Below, in pieces: positions 18,341 to 26,782 of a DNA stretch of 64,000 nt. This DNA is from Thermohalobaculum sp963700775. GTDB taxonomy: Bacteria > Pseudomonadota > Alphaproteobacteria > Rhodobacterales > Rhodobacteraceae. How positions within the stretch are numbered: position 1 is the stretch's first letter; the number at the start of each line of letters is the position of its first letter. The translations under genes and the position numbers were made by a program. The stretch is taken from assembly GCA_963700775.1 (NCBI GenBank), contig CAVOYU010000005.1:124001-188000 (forward strand), written 5' to 3'. The notes beneath the pieces were generated by a model. It was not told the DNA's origin. It ran no database searches and saw nothing but the letters and a program-made list of their open reading frames with translations.

Positions 18341-19210
18341 TCAGCCTTTCGCACGGGCTTTGGCCCGGTCGCGGGCGATCAGCGCGGCGCGGCGTGCCAG
18401 CACGCCCGCCACCTTGATGCGGTACTCGACGGTGCCGCGCTTGTCGTCGATCGGCTTGCAGGCTTCCGAGCAGGCCGCCGACAGCGCGTCCAGCGCCTTG
18501 GCGTCGAGCTTGGTGCCGATGATCGCCTTAGCCGCCTTGTCGACCAGCAGCACGGTCGGCGCGACCGCGCCGAGCGACACCCGCGCGGCAGTGCAGACGC
18601 CCTTGGCGTCGAGGGCGAGGCTCACGCCAACGCCGACCACGGCAATGTCCATCTCGGTGCGCGGAATGAAGCGCAGATAGGCGTCGCCGGCGCGGGTACC
18701 GCGCTTCGGCAGGAAGATCGACGCGACGATCTCGCCCTTCTTGAGCGAGGTCTTGCCGGGTCCGGTCGGCACCTTTTCAACCGCCACGTCACGGCTGCGT
18801 TTCGGGCCCGCGATGCGCACCGTCGCGCCCGCCGCCGCCAGCGCCGGCACGCTGTCCGCCGCCGGCGAGGCGTTGCAGAGGTTGCCGGCCATGGTGGCCC
18901 GGCCCTGGATCTGGGTCGAGCCGATCAGGTTGAAGGCCTCGACCACGCCCGGCCAGTCGCGGCAGACGCCTTTGTGCTCGGCCAGCTCGGCCCCGGAGAC
19001 AGCGGCGCCGATGCGCCAGCCGCCCTTCTCGGCGGTGATCGACTTCATGCCGTCGATCCGCTTGATGTCGACGATCAGGTCCGGCTCGGCGAAGCCCGAG
19101 CGCATCCGCACCAGGAGGTCGGTGCCCCCGGCGAGGATCTGGGCGCTGCCCTTCGCACCCGCCAGCAGGGCGACGGCGCTCTTGAGCGACCGCGGCGCTT
19201 CATATTGCAT
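18341..19210 (-). CDS. FAD-binding subunit of molybdenum hydroxylase
   Basis: 289-residue CoxM-type flavoprotein. FAD pyrophosphate-binding loops AGGTDLLV (about residue 27) and TMAGNLCNASPAAD (about 106) match the two conserved FAD motifs of the family, and a CO_deh_flav_C domain fills the C-terminus. First gene of the operon; its start faces the plus-strand aldehyde dehydrogenase gene across a 233-bp shared upstream region. Passes electrons from the [2Fe-2S] clusters to an acceptor. Confidence 0.92.
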   Translation of the reverse strand: MQYEAPRSLKSAVALLAGAKGSAQILAGGTDLLVRMRSGFAEPDLIVDIKRIDGMKSITAEKGGWRIGAAVSGAELAEHKGVCRDWPGVVEAFNLIGSTQIQGRATMAGNLCNASPAADSVPALAAAGATVRIAGPKRSRDVAVEKVPTGPGKTSLKKGEIVASIFLPKRGTRAGDAYLRFIPRTEMDIAVVGVGVSLALDAKGVCTAARVSLGAVAPTVLLVDKAAKAIIGTKLDAKALDALSAACSEACKPIDDKRGTVEYRIKVAGVLARRAALIARDRAKARAKG

Positions 19211-19443
19211 GGGTGATGTATCCGTCTTTCAGGCGTTCAACCAACGGCCCGCACCGTCGCGCGGCGCAGGCCCTACGCACCTAACGCTGCCGCGGATGCG
19301 GCGTCAAGCCGGGGCGGCGACGCGGGACTGGCGCGGCGGCTCAAATCAGGGCTTTGGTTGGGCGCGCGAAGCCCTATTATCCGGCCCGGGAGTCGCGGAT
19401 GCCCGGGCAGGGACTGCCCGCGTGGGCAAGGGAGGAACAGGCG

Positions 19444-20925
19444 ATGAAGACGTACCAGCATTATATCGACGGCCAGTATGTCGACCCGGCGGGCGGCGAG
19501 TGGTTCGATTCGGTCGATCCCTACCGGGGCGAGGTCTGGGCCCGGATGCCGCGCGGCAATGCGGCGGATGTGGACCGGGCGGTGCAGGCCGCGAAGCGGG
19601 CGATGACCACCGGCCCCTGGGCGACGATGAGCCCGAGCCAGCGCGGCAAGGCGATGCGCAGGCTCGGCGATCTGGTGGCGGCCAACGCTCAGCGGCTGGC
19701 CGAGATAGAGGTCCGCGACAACGGCAAGCTGATGTCCGAGATGCTGGGTCAGCTCCGCTATCATCCGGAGTGGTGGTATTACTTCGCCGGGCTCGCGGAC
19801 AAGATCGAGGGCACCGTGGTGCCGATCGACAAGCCCGACCACTTCGCCTTCACCACCCACGAGCCGGTTGGCGTGGTCGGCGCCATCACCGCCTGGAACT
19901 CGCCGGTGCTGTTCATCGCCTGGAAGTGTGCGCCCGCCCTGGCGGCGGGTTGCTCGGTGGTGGTGAAACCCTCGGAATTCACCTCGGCCTCGACGCTCGA
20001 ATACGCGGCGCTGACGAAGGAGGCGGGGATACCCGATGGGGTGTTCAACGTGGTTGCGGGCTTCGGCAACGAGGCCGGCTCGGCGCTGGTCGATCACAAG
20101 GACGTGGCCAAGATCACCTTCACCGGCTCGGACAAGACCGGTGCGATGATCTATTCCCAGGCGGCGAAGGGCATCAAGCGCGTCTCGCTCGAGCTCGGCG
20201 GCAAGTCGCCCAACATCGTCTTCGCCGATGCCGACCTTGCCGCCGCCGCCTCGGGGGCGGTCTCCGGCATCTTCGCCGCCACCGGCCAGACCTGCGTCGC
20301 GGGCTCGCGGCTCCTGGTGCAGAACTCGGTCCGCGAGGAGTTCACCCGGCGGCTGGTCGAGATGGCCAGGACCGCGAAGATCGGCGACCCGATGCAGGCC
20401 GATACCAACATCGGCCCGGTGACCACGGCGCCCCAGTACAGGAAGATCCTCGATTACATCGGCATCGCCAAGGAAGAGGGCGCCACCTGCCTCTTTGGCG
20501 GCGGCCCGGCCGAGGGGCCGGGGCTGACCGGGGGGCAGTTCGTGCAGCCGACCATTTTCACCGATGTGACCAACCGGATGCGGATCGCCCAGGAGGAGGT
20601 GTTCGGCCCGGTGCTCTCGATCATCGGCTTCGAGGACGAGGCCGAGGCAATCGAGATCGGCAACGACGTGATCTACGGGCTCGCCGCCGGGGTCTGGACC
20701 AAGGACATCGGCCGGGCGGTCCGGATGTCGAAGGCGCTGAAGGCCGGCACGGTCTGGGTCAACACTTACCGGGCGATCAGCTACATGATGCCCTTCGGGG
20801 GCGTGAAGAACTCCGGCATCGGCCGCGAGAGCGGGATCGAGGCGATCCGCGAGTACCTGGAAACCAAGTCGGTCTGGATCAACACTTCGGACGCGGCGCC
20901 GGGGAACCCGTTCGTTCTCAGGTGA
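19444..20925 (+). CDS. NAD(P)-dependent aldehyde dehydrogenase
   Basis: 493-residue aldehyde dehydrogenase. General-base Glu in LELGGKSP and catalytic Cys in GQTCVAGSR are both present, as are the NAD-site AITAWNSP and the C-terminal PFGGVKNSGIGRE. The start at 19444 follows a GGAGG; 30 extra in-frame residues upstream do not resemble the family. Oxidises an aldehyde to the acid; substrate unknown. Together with the lyase 166 bp downstream it looks like part of an aromatic or side-chain degradation module, divergent from the molybdenum hydroxylase. Confidence 0.9.
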   Translation: MKTYQHYIDGQYVDPAGGEWFDSVDPYRGEVWARMPRGNAADVDRAVQAAKRAMTTGPWATMSPSQRGKAMRRLGDLVAANAQRLAEIEVRDNGKLMSEMLGQLRYHPEWWYYFAGLADKIEGTVVPIDKPDHFAFTTHEPVGVVGAITAWNSPVLFIAWKCAPALAAGCSVVVKPSEFTSASTLEYAALTKEAGIPDGVFNVVAGFGNEAGSALVDHKDVAKITFTGSDKTGAMIYSQAAKGIKRVSLELGGKSPNIVFADADLAAAASGAVSGIFAATGQTCVAGSRLLVQNSVREEFTRRLVEMARTAKIGDPMQADTNIGPVTTAPQYRKILDYIGIAKEEGATCLFGGGPAEGPGLTGGQFVQPTIFTDVTNRMRIAQEEVFGPVLSIIGFEDEAEAIEIGNDVIYGLAAGVWTKDIGRAVRMSKALKAGTVWVNTYRAISYMMPFGGVKNSGIGRESGIEAIREYLETKSVWINTSDAAPGNPFVLR

Positions 20926-21055
20926 GAGGGGCACCCCTCTCCCCACCCCTCCCACACAAGGGGGGAGGGAGCCCGCCGCGCTTCTTGCAACGCCGCTTGC
21001 CAAGCCGCCGCAGCATGTCCCCTCCCCCTTGCGGGGGAGGGCTAGGGAGAGGGGG
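20924..21055. repeat. Cluster of short G/C-rich hairpins (intergenic palindromic repeats)
   Basis: The gap between the aldehyde dehydrogenase and lyase genes is built from palindromes: 8-bp arms 20924-20931/20934-20941 with a two-base loop, 7-bp arms 20947-20953/20963-20969, and 9-bp arms 21020-21028/21033-21041. In addition cccctctccc at 20934 can pair with gggagagggg near 21045, so the whole stretch could fold as one long structure. Resembles the REP-like intergenic repeats common in alphaproteobacteria; could act as terminator or RNA stabiliser. Confidence 0.6.
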
Positions 21056-21091
21056 ACGGCCACCCGCCCAACAACGCAGAAGGACATCCCA

Positions 21092-22444
21092 ATGCCCTCG
21101 ATCGTGATCGACTCGAAGCTCTGGGGCGAGATGTTCGGCACCGCTGCCATGCGCGCGCTGTTCACCGACCGGGCGATGGTGCAGCGCTATCTCGACGTCG
21201 AGGCGGCGCTCGCCCGCGCCCAGGCGAAGGTCGGCATCGTCCCGCCCGAGGCCGCCAAGGCGATCACGGCCGCGGCACATGTCGAACATATCGACTGGGA
21301 CCGGCTTTCGGCCCGTACCCAGATCGTCGGCTACCCGATCCTGCCGCTGGTCGAGCAGCTCTCGGCATGGCCGGAGGGCGGGCTTGGCCAGTGGAGCCAC
21401 TGGGGCGCCACCACCCAGGACATCATGGACACGGCGGATGTCCTCCAGATCCGCGACGCGCTGGGCCTGATCGGCGCCGACCTCGACGCGGTCGCCGCGG
21501 CGCTGGCGAAGCTGGCCGAGGACCATGCGGAAACCGCCATGGCCGGCCGCACCCATCTCCAGCACGCGCTCCCGGTCTCCTTCGGCTACAAGGCGGCCAC
21601 CTGGCTCTCCGGCATCGACCGTCACCGGGCACGGATGAAGGAACTTCGCCCCCGCGTCGAGCTTGTCTCCTTCTCCGGCGCCGCCGGGACGCTGGCCTCG
21701 CTCGGCGAGCAGAACGGCCTCGCCACCCAGGCGGCGCTGGCCGCCGAGCTCGGCCTCGCCGTGCCGCCGATAACCTGGCACTCCATCCGCGACGGCTTCG
21801 CCGAGGTCACCGGCTTCCTGGCGCTGGTCGCCGCCAGCCTCGGCAAGATCGGCTACGACGTCATGCTGATGATGCAGACCGAGACCGGCGAGGTGATGGA
21901 GCCGTTCCAGCCCGGCCGCGGCGCCTCGTCGACCATGCCTCAGAAGCGCAACCCGATCGGCTCGGAGCTGATGCTGGCCGCCGCCAAGATCGTGCGCGAG
22001 CAGCATTCGCTGATGCTCGACGCCATGGTGCAGGACCATGAGCGCGCCACCGGCCAGTGGCATGTCGAATGGCAGGCCCTGCCCACAGCCTTCATCGTCG
22101 CCTCCGCCGGGCTGCGAGCCGCCCGCGAGGTGCTGGAGGGGCTGGAGGTCCGACCCGACCGGATGCGCCTGGTGCTGGGCGCCACCGGCGGGCTGATCGT
22201 CGCCGAGGCGGTGATGATGGGCCTCGCCCCGAAAATGGGCCGGCAGGTCGCCCATGACGTGGTTTACGATTGCTGCCGCAGGGCGCTCGGCGGAGAGGCT
22301 ACCTTCCTCGACGCGCTGGCCGCGGATCCTAGAATCTCGATCGCGATGGATCGGGCGGAACTGGAACGCCTTGTCGACCCCGCCAACTATCTGGGCGCGG
22401 CGCCCGAGATGGTGCGCCGGCTGCTGGCGGGGCGGAACGGATAG
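21092..22444 (+). CDS. Fumarase/adenylosuccinate lyase superfamily protein (3-carboxymuconate cycloisomerase-like)
   Basis: 450-residue member of the class-II fumarase superfamily. The signature loop GASSTMPQKRNPIGSE and the substrate-site segments WGATTQDIMDT and GRTHLQHALPVSFG are intact. Length and the TTQDI/THLQHA pattern favour PcaB-type 3-carboxy-cis,cis-muconate cycloisomerase or a related lyase over purine-pathway adenylosuccinate lyase; no other pca genes are adjacent, so the substrate is open. The start at 21092 gives MPSIVID, a typical N-terminus. Likely transcribed with the upstream aldehyde dehydrogenase. Confidence 0.8.
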   Translation: MPSIVIDSKLWGEMFGTAAMRALFTDRAMVQRYLDVEAALARAQAKVGIVPPEAAKAITAAAHVEHIDWDRLSARTQIVGYPILPLVEQLSAWPEGGLGQWSHWGATTQDIMDTADVLQIRDALGLIGADLDAVAAALAKLAEDHAETAMAGRTHLQHALPVSFGYKAATWLSGIDRHRARMKELRPRVELVSFSGAAGTLASLGEQNGLATQAALAAELGLAVPPITWHSIRDGFAEVTGFLALVAASLGKIGYDVMLMMQTETGEVMEPFQPGRGASSTMPQKRNPIGSELMLAAAKIVREQHSLMLDAMVQDHERATGQWHVEWQALPTAFIVASAGLRAAREVLEGLEVRPDRMRLVLGATGGLIVAEAVMMGLAPKMGRQVAHDVVYDCCRRALGGEATFLDALAADPRISIAMDRAELERLVDPANYLGAAPEMVRRLLAGRNG

Positions 22445-22447
22445 GGG

Positions 22448-23134
22448 TCAGCCCGGACAGGGGCAGGCGGTGCAGCCGTCGAACTGGCTCCGGGCGCGGA
22501 ACGCGACCCTGCCCTTGCCGGGGCTGTAGACCGCGTGCTCGCAGCTCAGCACCCGGCCCGCCGCGTCCTCGACCGTCAGCCGGTAGCGGAGCGAGTGCGG
22601 CGATCCCCGGTAGATATAGTCGAGCTCCAGTATCCGGAGGGTGATCCGGCGCGCGGCCGGGCCGAGGAGCGTGACCTCGGTCGCTTCGAACTGGCGGCTC
22701 TCGTCCGGGTGCCAGAGGCCGAGCGGAAACACCACGTCGCCGGTGAAGTGCTTCTCCGGCTGGCCGGCGGTCTGGTCGAAGACGCGGCCAAGACCCGCGC
22801 CGTCTTGGGTCGCCGCCAACAATTGCCGCCGCTTGCCGCCGCGGCTCACGCGCTCGTAGACTTGGACCGGGATGCCGGCGGTCGGGTCGGCCAGCTCCAG
22901 CGGGCCCCGGATCGAGACGCCGGGCGCGCCTGCACCGGCCCCGGTCCAGAGATCGACGGTGATCACGCGGCCGGCGGCCGCCGGAGCTGCCGGCATATCT
23001 GACCGGCCGTCGTCGCCGCAGGCGGCGGGCAGCAGCAGCATCGCCGCCAGCGACAGGCGCCGCAGCAGGTGGCCGACGGCGCCGATCCGGTGCGCCGCTT
23101 CCGCAGGCGGCCAGGTTGCTGGTCCCACCCGCAT
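22448..23134 (-). CDS. Hypothetical lipoprotein downstream of the two-component system
   Basis: 228 residues with a lipoprotein signal: basic region HLLRRLS, hydrophobic LAAMLLLPAAC and lipobox LPAAC, so Cys at about residue 39 is the predicted lipidated residue. The rest is beta-rich with no recognised domain; the C-terminus FDGCTACPCPG is Cys-rich, possibly a disulfide or metal site. The start at 23134 is three bases past the histidine kinase stop, so it is translationally coupled to the kinase; it could be an envelope output or accessory of that system. Confidence 0.65.
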   Translation of the reverse strand: MRVGPATWPPAEAAHRIGAVGHLLRRLSLAAMLLLPAACGDDGRSDMPAAPAAAGRVITVDLWTGAGAGAPGVSIRGPLELADPTAGIPVQVYERVSRGGKRRQLLAATQDGAGLGRVFDQTAGQPEKHFTGDVVFPLGLWHPDESRQFEATEVTLLGPAARRITLRILELDYIYRGSPHSLRYRLTVEDAAGRVLSCEHAVYSPGKGRVAFRARSQFDGCTACPCPG

Positions 23135-23137
23135 CGC

Positions 23138-24502
23138 TCAGGCCGGCGCCGTTGTGGCGCCCGGCAGCGCGAGCCGGATCGAGGTGCCGCCAAGTTCGGA
23201 CACGCCGATCGAGACGGTGCCGCTGTAGAGCCGCACGATGTCTCGCAGGATCGCCAGGCCGTGGCCGTGGCCAGGCGCTGCCTCGTCGAGCCGCGCGCCG
23301 CGGCGGAACACCCGCTCGGCGACCGATTCCGGAATTCCGGGGCCGTCGTCGTCGACGCGGAGGTCGAGCTGGTCGCCGGTCAGCGCCGCGTCGACGCGTA
23401 CCGTCCGCTTCGCCCATTTGCAGGCATTCTCGACCGCATTGCCGAGAATCTCGTGCAGGTCCTCGGTGTCGCCGATGAACTGCAGCCCGGCGGGAACCCG
23501 GCACTGCAGATCCAGGCCGCGGCCGTGGAACAGCCGCGACATGGCGAAGATCACATCCTCGGCGACTCCGTCGACGGCGACGCGGCCGTGATGCGGCCCG
23601 GCGAGACGACGGCGCGTCAGGTGCCAGTCGAGCGACTGCTCGATCCGGGCGAGCTGCTCGGCCATCTGCTCGACCGCCTCGGGCGGCATCCGCTCCGCCG
23701 TCTGGCGCAGGATCGAGAGCGGCGTCTTCAGCGCGTGGGCAAGGTCCGAGGTCTGGTTGCGCGAGCGCTCGACCAGCCGCTCGATATGGGCCGAGAGGTC
23801 GGCCAGCTCGGCCACCGCCGGAGCGAGCTCGCTCGGCCAGCGGCGGCTCTCCGTCGTCTCCGGCACGCCCTCGCGCATTTGCCTGACCAGGTCCTTGAGC
23901 CGGGTGACGGGCGCCAGCACGATGCGGCTCACAACCAGGCTGGCGCCGAACATCAGCAGGCCGAAGACCGCCAGCGCGGAGAGCAGCAGTTTTGAGAAGT
24001 ACGCGACGCTGTCGTCGATCTCGGCGCGGGGGCGGGCAACCGCGAAAGTGGTCGGCATGTCCTCGCCGCGCAGCACGACATCGCGCGTCACGCCGCGCGC
24101 GGAGGCGCCGCCGGGGGCGGTGAAATCGGCGGGGGATGCGCCCGGCGGCGTCAACAGCTCCATCACGCCCCTGACCATCGGCCCCAACGAACCCGACTGT
24201 GCGAGGATCGCATCGCCCCGCCGCACCTGCCAGGCCCAGCCGGAGAACGGCTCGCGGAACTGCGGCCCCAGCGGCTCGCCCCGCACTGCCGGCTCGTTCG
24301 CCGCGCGCCCGCTGACCTCGCGCACCAGGTTCACGAGGTCGGATTCGATCCGGATGTCGAAGCTGCGCTCGGCCTCGCGGCGGAACAGCTCGGTCAGGAT
24401 CAGCCCGGTCGCCAGCAGTGCCAGTGCGCTCCAGATCGCGGTGATCAGGGCCAGGCGCGCCGCCAGCGAGTAGGTTCCGGGCTCAGCCATCGGCGCCGTC
24501 AT
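23138..24502 (-). CDS. Sensor histidine kinase, PhoQ-like
   Basis: Membrane-bound kinase of about 454 residues: helix at about 14-36, periplasmic sensor domain up to about 160, second helix about 168-190, HAMP-like linker, then the H-box DLAHALKTPLSIL with the phospho-accepting His, N-box NAVENACKW, and G-boxes DDDGPGIP and GHGHGLAI. The ALKTPLSIL H-box and the short ATPase domain match the PhoQ/QseC-type kinases. The start at 24502 overlaps the response-regulator stop by 20 bp; Met at 24490 is an alternative. Acts on the adjacent regulator. Confidence 0.88.
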   Translation of the reverse strand: MTAPMAEPGTYSLAARLALITAIWSALALLATGLILTELFRREAERSFDIRIESDLVNLVREVSGRAANEPAVRGEPLGPQFREPFSGWAWQVRRGDAILAQSGSLGPMVRGVMELLTPPGASPADFTAPGGASARGVTRDVVLRGEDMPTTFAVARPRAEIDDSVAYFSKLLLSALAVFGLLMFGASLVVSRIVLAPVTRLKDLVRQMREGVPETTESRRWPSELAPAVAELADLSAHIERLVERSRNQTSDLAHALKTPLSILRQTAERMPPEAVEQMAEQLARIEQSLDWHLTRRRLAGPHHGRVAVDGVAEDVIFAMSRLFHGRGLDLQCRVPAGLQFIGDTEDLHEILGNAVENACKWAKRTVRVDAALTGDQLDLRVDDDGPGIPESVAERVFRRGARLDEAAPGHGHGLAILRDIVRLYSGTVSIGVSELGGTSIRLALPGATTAPA

Positions 24503-25157
24503 CCGCCGGCACCAGGTAACCATGGCCGCGCCGGGTCACGATCACATCGCCGCCGATCTTCCGCCTGAGCCGCGCGACGGTCACCTCGATCACGTTGGAA
24601 TCGCGCTCGAAGTCCTGGTCGTAGAGATGGCCGGTCAGCTCGGTCTGCGAGATCACCCGGCCGCGGTTCAGCGCCAGATAGGCCAGGGTCCGGAACTCGT
24701 GCGCGGTGAGCGCAATCTCGGTGCCGTGGCGCGACAGCACCCGCTGCGACAGGTCGATCTCGAGGTCGCCGAGCCGGAGCAGCGTGGCGGAGTGGCCCTT
24801 CGACCGGCGGATCAGCGCCTCGATACGGGCGATCAGCTCCTCGGTGCGGAACGGCTTGGTCAGATAGTCGTCGGCGCCGGCGCGAAGCCCCTGCACCTTC
24901 TCGCGCCAGCTCCCGCGGGCGGTCAGCACCAGAACAGGGGCCGCCATGCCCTCCCTGCGCCAGCCGCTCAGCACGGTCAGTCCGTCGATCACCGGCAGGC
25001 CGAGGTCGAGGATGACCGCGTCGTAGTCGCCGGTGCCGCCGAGATGGGCCGCATCCTCGCCGTTCTCCGCCTGCTCGACCACGTAGCCCGCGGCCGAGAG
25101 CGACTCGACCAGGGCGGCGCGAAGCGGGGCGCTGTCTTCGACCAGAAGGAGCTTCAT
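24483..25157 (-). CDS. OmpR/PhoB-family response regulator, PhoP-like
   Basis: 224-residue regulator with a receiver domain (acidic pocket ED at 7-8, phospho-acceptor Asp51 in ILDLGLP, Lys in YLTKPF) and a C-terminal winged-helix DNA-binding domain (ALTAHEFRTLAYL ... VTVARLRRKIG ... TRRGHGYLV). Overlaps the kinase gene and is preceded by a PepSY-protein gene transcribed in the same direction. In many proteobacteria such PhoP-QseB-like pairs sit beside a small PepSY protein that is part of the regulon. Confidence 0.92.
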   Translation of the reverse strand: MKLLLVEDSAPLRAALVESLSAAGYVVEQAENGEDAAHLGGTGDYDAVILDLGLPVIDGLTVLSGWRREGMAAPVLVLTARGSWREKVQGLRAGADDYLTKPFRTEELIARIEALIRRSKGHSATLLRLGDLEIDLSQRVLSRHGTEIALTAHEFRTLAYLALNRGRVISQTELTGHLYDQDFERDSNVIEVTVARLRRKIGGDVIVTRRGHGYLVPADDGADG

Positions 25158-25195
25158 CGGCCGCGGGTCGCCTTTCCTAGTTTGACTGGATGTGC

Positions 25196-25879
25196 TCAGC
25201 CCCTGCCGCTGCCGCCACCGCCGCTTCCACCGCCGCCATCATCGCCGCCGTCATCGCCGCCGTCATCCCCACCACCGTCATCCCCACCGTCATCCCCACC
25301 GCCGTCATCGCCGCCACCATCGTCTCCGCCGTCATCGCCCCCACCGCTTCCGCTGTTGCCGCCGCCATCGTCGCCGCCGTCGTCACCCCCGCCAGGTCCG
25401 GAGTTGCCGCTGCCCGACCCGCTTCTTGCGCTGCCGGGCCCGCTGTTGTCGCTGTCGTCGCCGTCATCGTCGCCGTCATCGTTGCCGTCAGCGCTGCCGT
25501 CATCGCCGCCACTCGCGTTCGATCCGCCTTCGCCGCCGGTGGCCCTGCCGTCCGCACCGGCCTCGACCCAGTCGCGGTCGTTGTCGATCTCGACCCGCTC
25601 CAGCGTCTCGGCGTCGAAATTCATCGACCGGACGCGGCCGTCCTGCATCAGCAGATCCACCCTGAACACCAGCCGGCAGGCATCGGCGTCGCGCGGCCGG
25701 ATCAGCCAGGTGGCCAGAAGCTTGCCCGGCGCTCCGGCGCGGGCGTCCTCGACGGCCCGGGCGAGGCGCGAGAAGGACGAGACATGCGGGTCCGGACAGT
25801 CCGCCGCATGGGCGAAAGGCGCCGAGCCGGCCAGAAGCGCGGCGGCGCAGACCGCAGACCTTGCTACGCGTCGATACAT
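25196..25879 (-). CDS. Secreted PepSY-like protein with a long Asp/Gly repeat tail
   Basis: 227 residues. A signal peptide (about 1-25, ending AHA) and a PepSY-like domain (about 35-100, with KLLATWLIRPRD and FDAETLERVEID) are followed by a tail of over 100 residues made of DDGG, DDGGD and GSG units, strongly acidic and disordered. Such acidic repeats could bind divalent cations. The start at 25879 is chosen because it opens the signal peptide; an in-frame Met further upstream adds 19 residues without function. It lies just upstream of the PhoP/PhoQ-like genes with 38 bp between stop and regulator start, so probably one operon. The repeats are also a hot spot for replication or sequencing slippage. 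Confidence 0.72.
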   Translation of the reverse strand: MYRRVARSAVCAAALLAGSAPFAHAADCPDPHVSSFSRLARAVEDARAGAPGKLLATWLIRPRDADACRLVFRVDLLMQDGRVRSMNFDAETLERVEIDNDRDWVEAGADGRATGGEGGSNASGGDDGSADGNDDGDDDGDDSDNSGPGSARSGSGSGNSGPGGGDDGGDDGGGNSGSGGGDDGGDDGGGDDGGGDDGGDDGGGDDGGDDGGDDGGGGSGGGGSGRG

Positions 25880-25927
25880 CGGAACAGCCGTCACGATCAC
25901 GTCACCCCTTCCGCGAGGTGACAATAT

Positions 25928-25944
25928 TAAACCCAATCTTAACG
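25928..25944 (-). promoter_or_regulatory. PhoP-box-like direct repeat
   Basis: On the minus strand, hexamers CGTTAA and GGTTTA are separated by exactly five bases, 49-65 bp before the PepSY gene start. The enterobacterial PhoP box is (T/G)GTTTA-N5-(T/G)GTTTA; the second hexamer matches fully and the first at four of six positions. Suggests autoregulation of the operon, but alphaproteobacterial sites may differ. Confidence 0.35.
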
Positions 25945-25977
25945 CGAGATGACAGGGCGTTGCGCGGAAACTTCAGG

Positions 25978-26056
25978 TCGAAGGGAATGCGAAAGGATAG
26001 CGAAAGGATAGCGAAGGGAATGCGCAGGGAAAGCGCAGGGAGATTGCAGGGCGCCC
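25978..26056. repeat. Degenerate short tandem repeats
   Basis: The gap before the hemolysin III stop contains serial near-copies of 10-11 bases: gaaaggatagc twice in a row, then gcgcagggaaagcgcaggga and a further gcaggg. Purine-rich on the plus strand. No hairpin or coding role seen; could be slippage-generated. Confidence 0.45.
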
Positions 26057-26063
26057 GGACCGA

Positions 26064-26759
26064 TCAGGGGACCGGAGCGTGGCGCGTCACCTCGACCAGC
26101 AGGGCGGCGTAGAAGATGAAGCTCGCCGCCAGCACATGAGCGTGCCAGATCGCGTTGTGATACCGCAACCGGGGCAGGTAGAGGAACACGACCCCGATCG
26201 AGTAGATCACGCCGCCGGCGATCATCAGCGCGAAGGTCGCCGGCGCGACGCCGGCAAGGATCGGGCGTCCGACCAGCAGGATCGCCCAGCCCATCGCAAA
26301 GTAGAGGCCGAGCGCCGTCCATTCCCAGCGCCGCGCCGAGATCAGCTTGACCGAGACGCCGACCAGGGCGGCGGTCCAGATGCAGGCCAGGATCACGGTC
26401 GCTTCCGCCCCGGCGATGAGGACTGCGAACGGGGTGTAGGTGGCGGCGATCTTCACATAGATCGCCGCATGGTCGAGGCGCCGCAGCCATGTCTTTCGCC
26501 GCGGGTGGCGCGACATGTGATAGGAGGCCGAGAGGGCGAACATGGCGATGAATCCGACGCCGTAGATGATCGCCGCGCGCACGACCGGCGCGTCGCCATA
26601 CCAGACCGCGGCGAGGGTGATCAGTACCGGAAGCGCGATCAGACCGCCGCAGATCCCGGCCGCGTGGACCGCGGCATCAAGCAGGACTTCCTCGCGGCTG
26701 TAAGCGGGGCGAGCCGGACTCCCGGCCTCAGAGTGGATATGAGCACGCGATACTTCCAT
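26064..26759 (-). CDS. Hemolysin III / progestin-receptor-like seven-helix membrane protein
   Basis: 231-residue polytopic protein of the hemolysin III (YqfA, PAQR) family. Seven hydrophobic segments are visible, and the metal-binding signature residues occur in SASYHMSRH (Ser, His), RRLDHAAIY (Asp, His) and a C-terminal HAHVL near IWHAHVLAASF. The family is named from Bacillus hemolysin III but in proteobacteria is mostly of unknown function. Preceded by a promoter region with two inverted repeats. Start at 26759 lacks a strong ribosome-binding site. Confidence 0.85.
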   Translation of the reverse strand: MEVSRAHIHSEAGSPARPAYSREEVLLDAAVHAAGICGGLIALPVLITLAAVWYGDAPVVRAAIIYGVGFIAMFALSASYHMSRHPRRKTWLRRLDHAAIYVKIAATYTPFAVLIAGAEATVILACIWTAALVGVSVKLISARRWEWTALGLYFAMGWAILLVGRPILAGVAPATFALMIAGGVIYSIGVVFLYLPRLRYHNAIWHAHVLAASFIFYAALLVEVTRHAPVP

Positions 26760-26782
26760 GCACGCAAAGATAGAACGCGAAC

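Noticed and set aside
17861..19210. Identification of the molybdenum hydroxylase as CO dehydrogenase (coxMSL)
   Set aside because: Subunit order and sizes fit, but the large subunit has AYRAPG instead of the form I AYxCSFR loop, so only a general hydroxylase call is justified.
25190..25665. Repetitive sequence at 25.2-25.5 kb that could suggest a CRISPR array or minisatellite, and Arg/His-rich frames on the plus strand
   Set aside because: The repeats are codon-level repeats of Asp-Asp-Gly-Gly in the minus-strand PepSY protein; no conserved repeat-spacer pattern.
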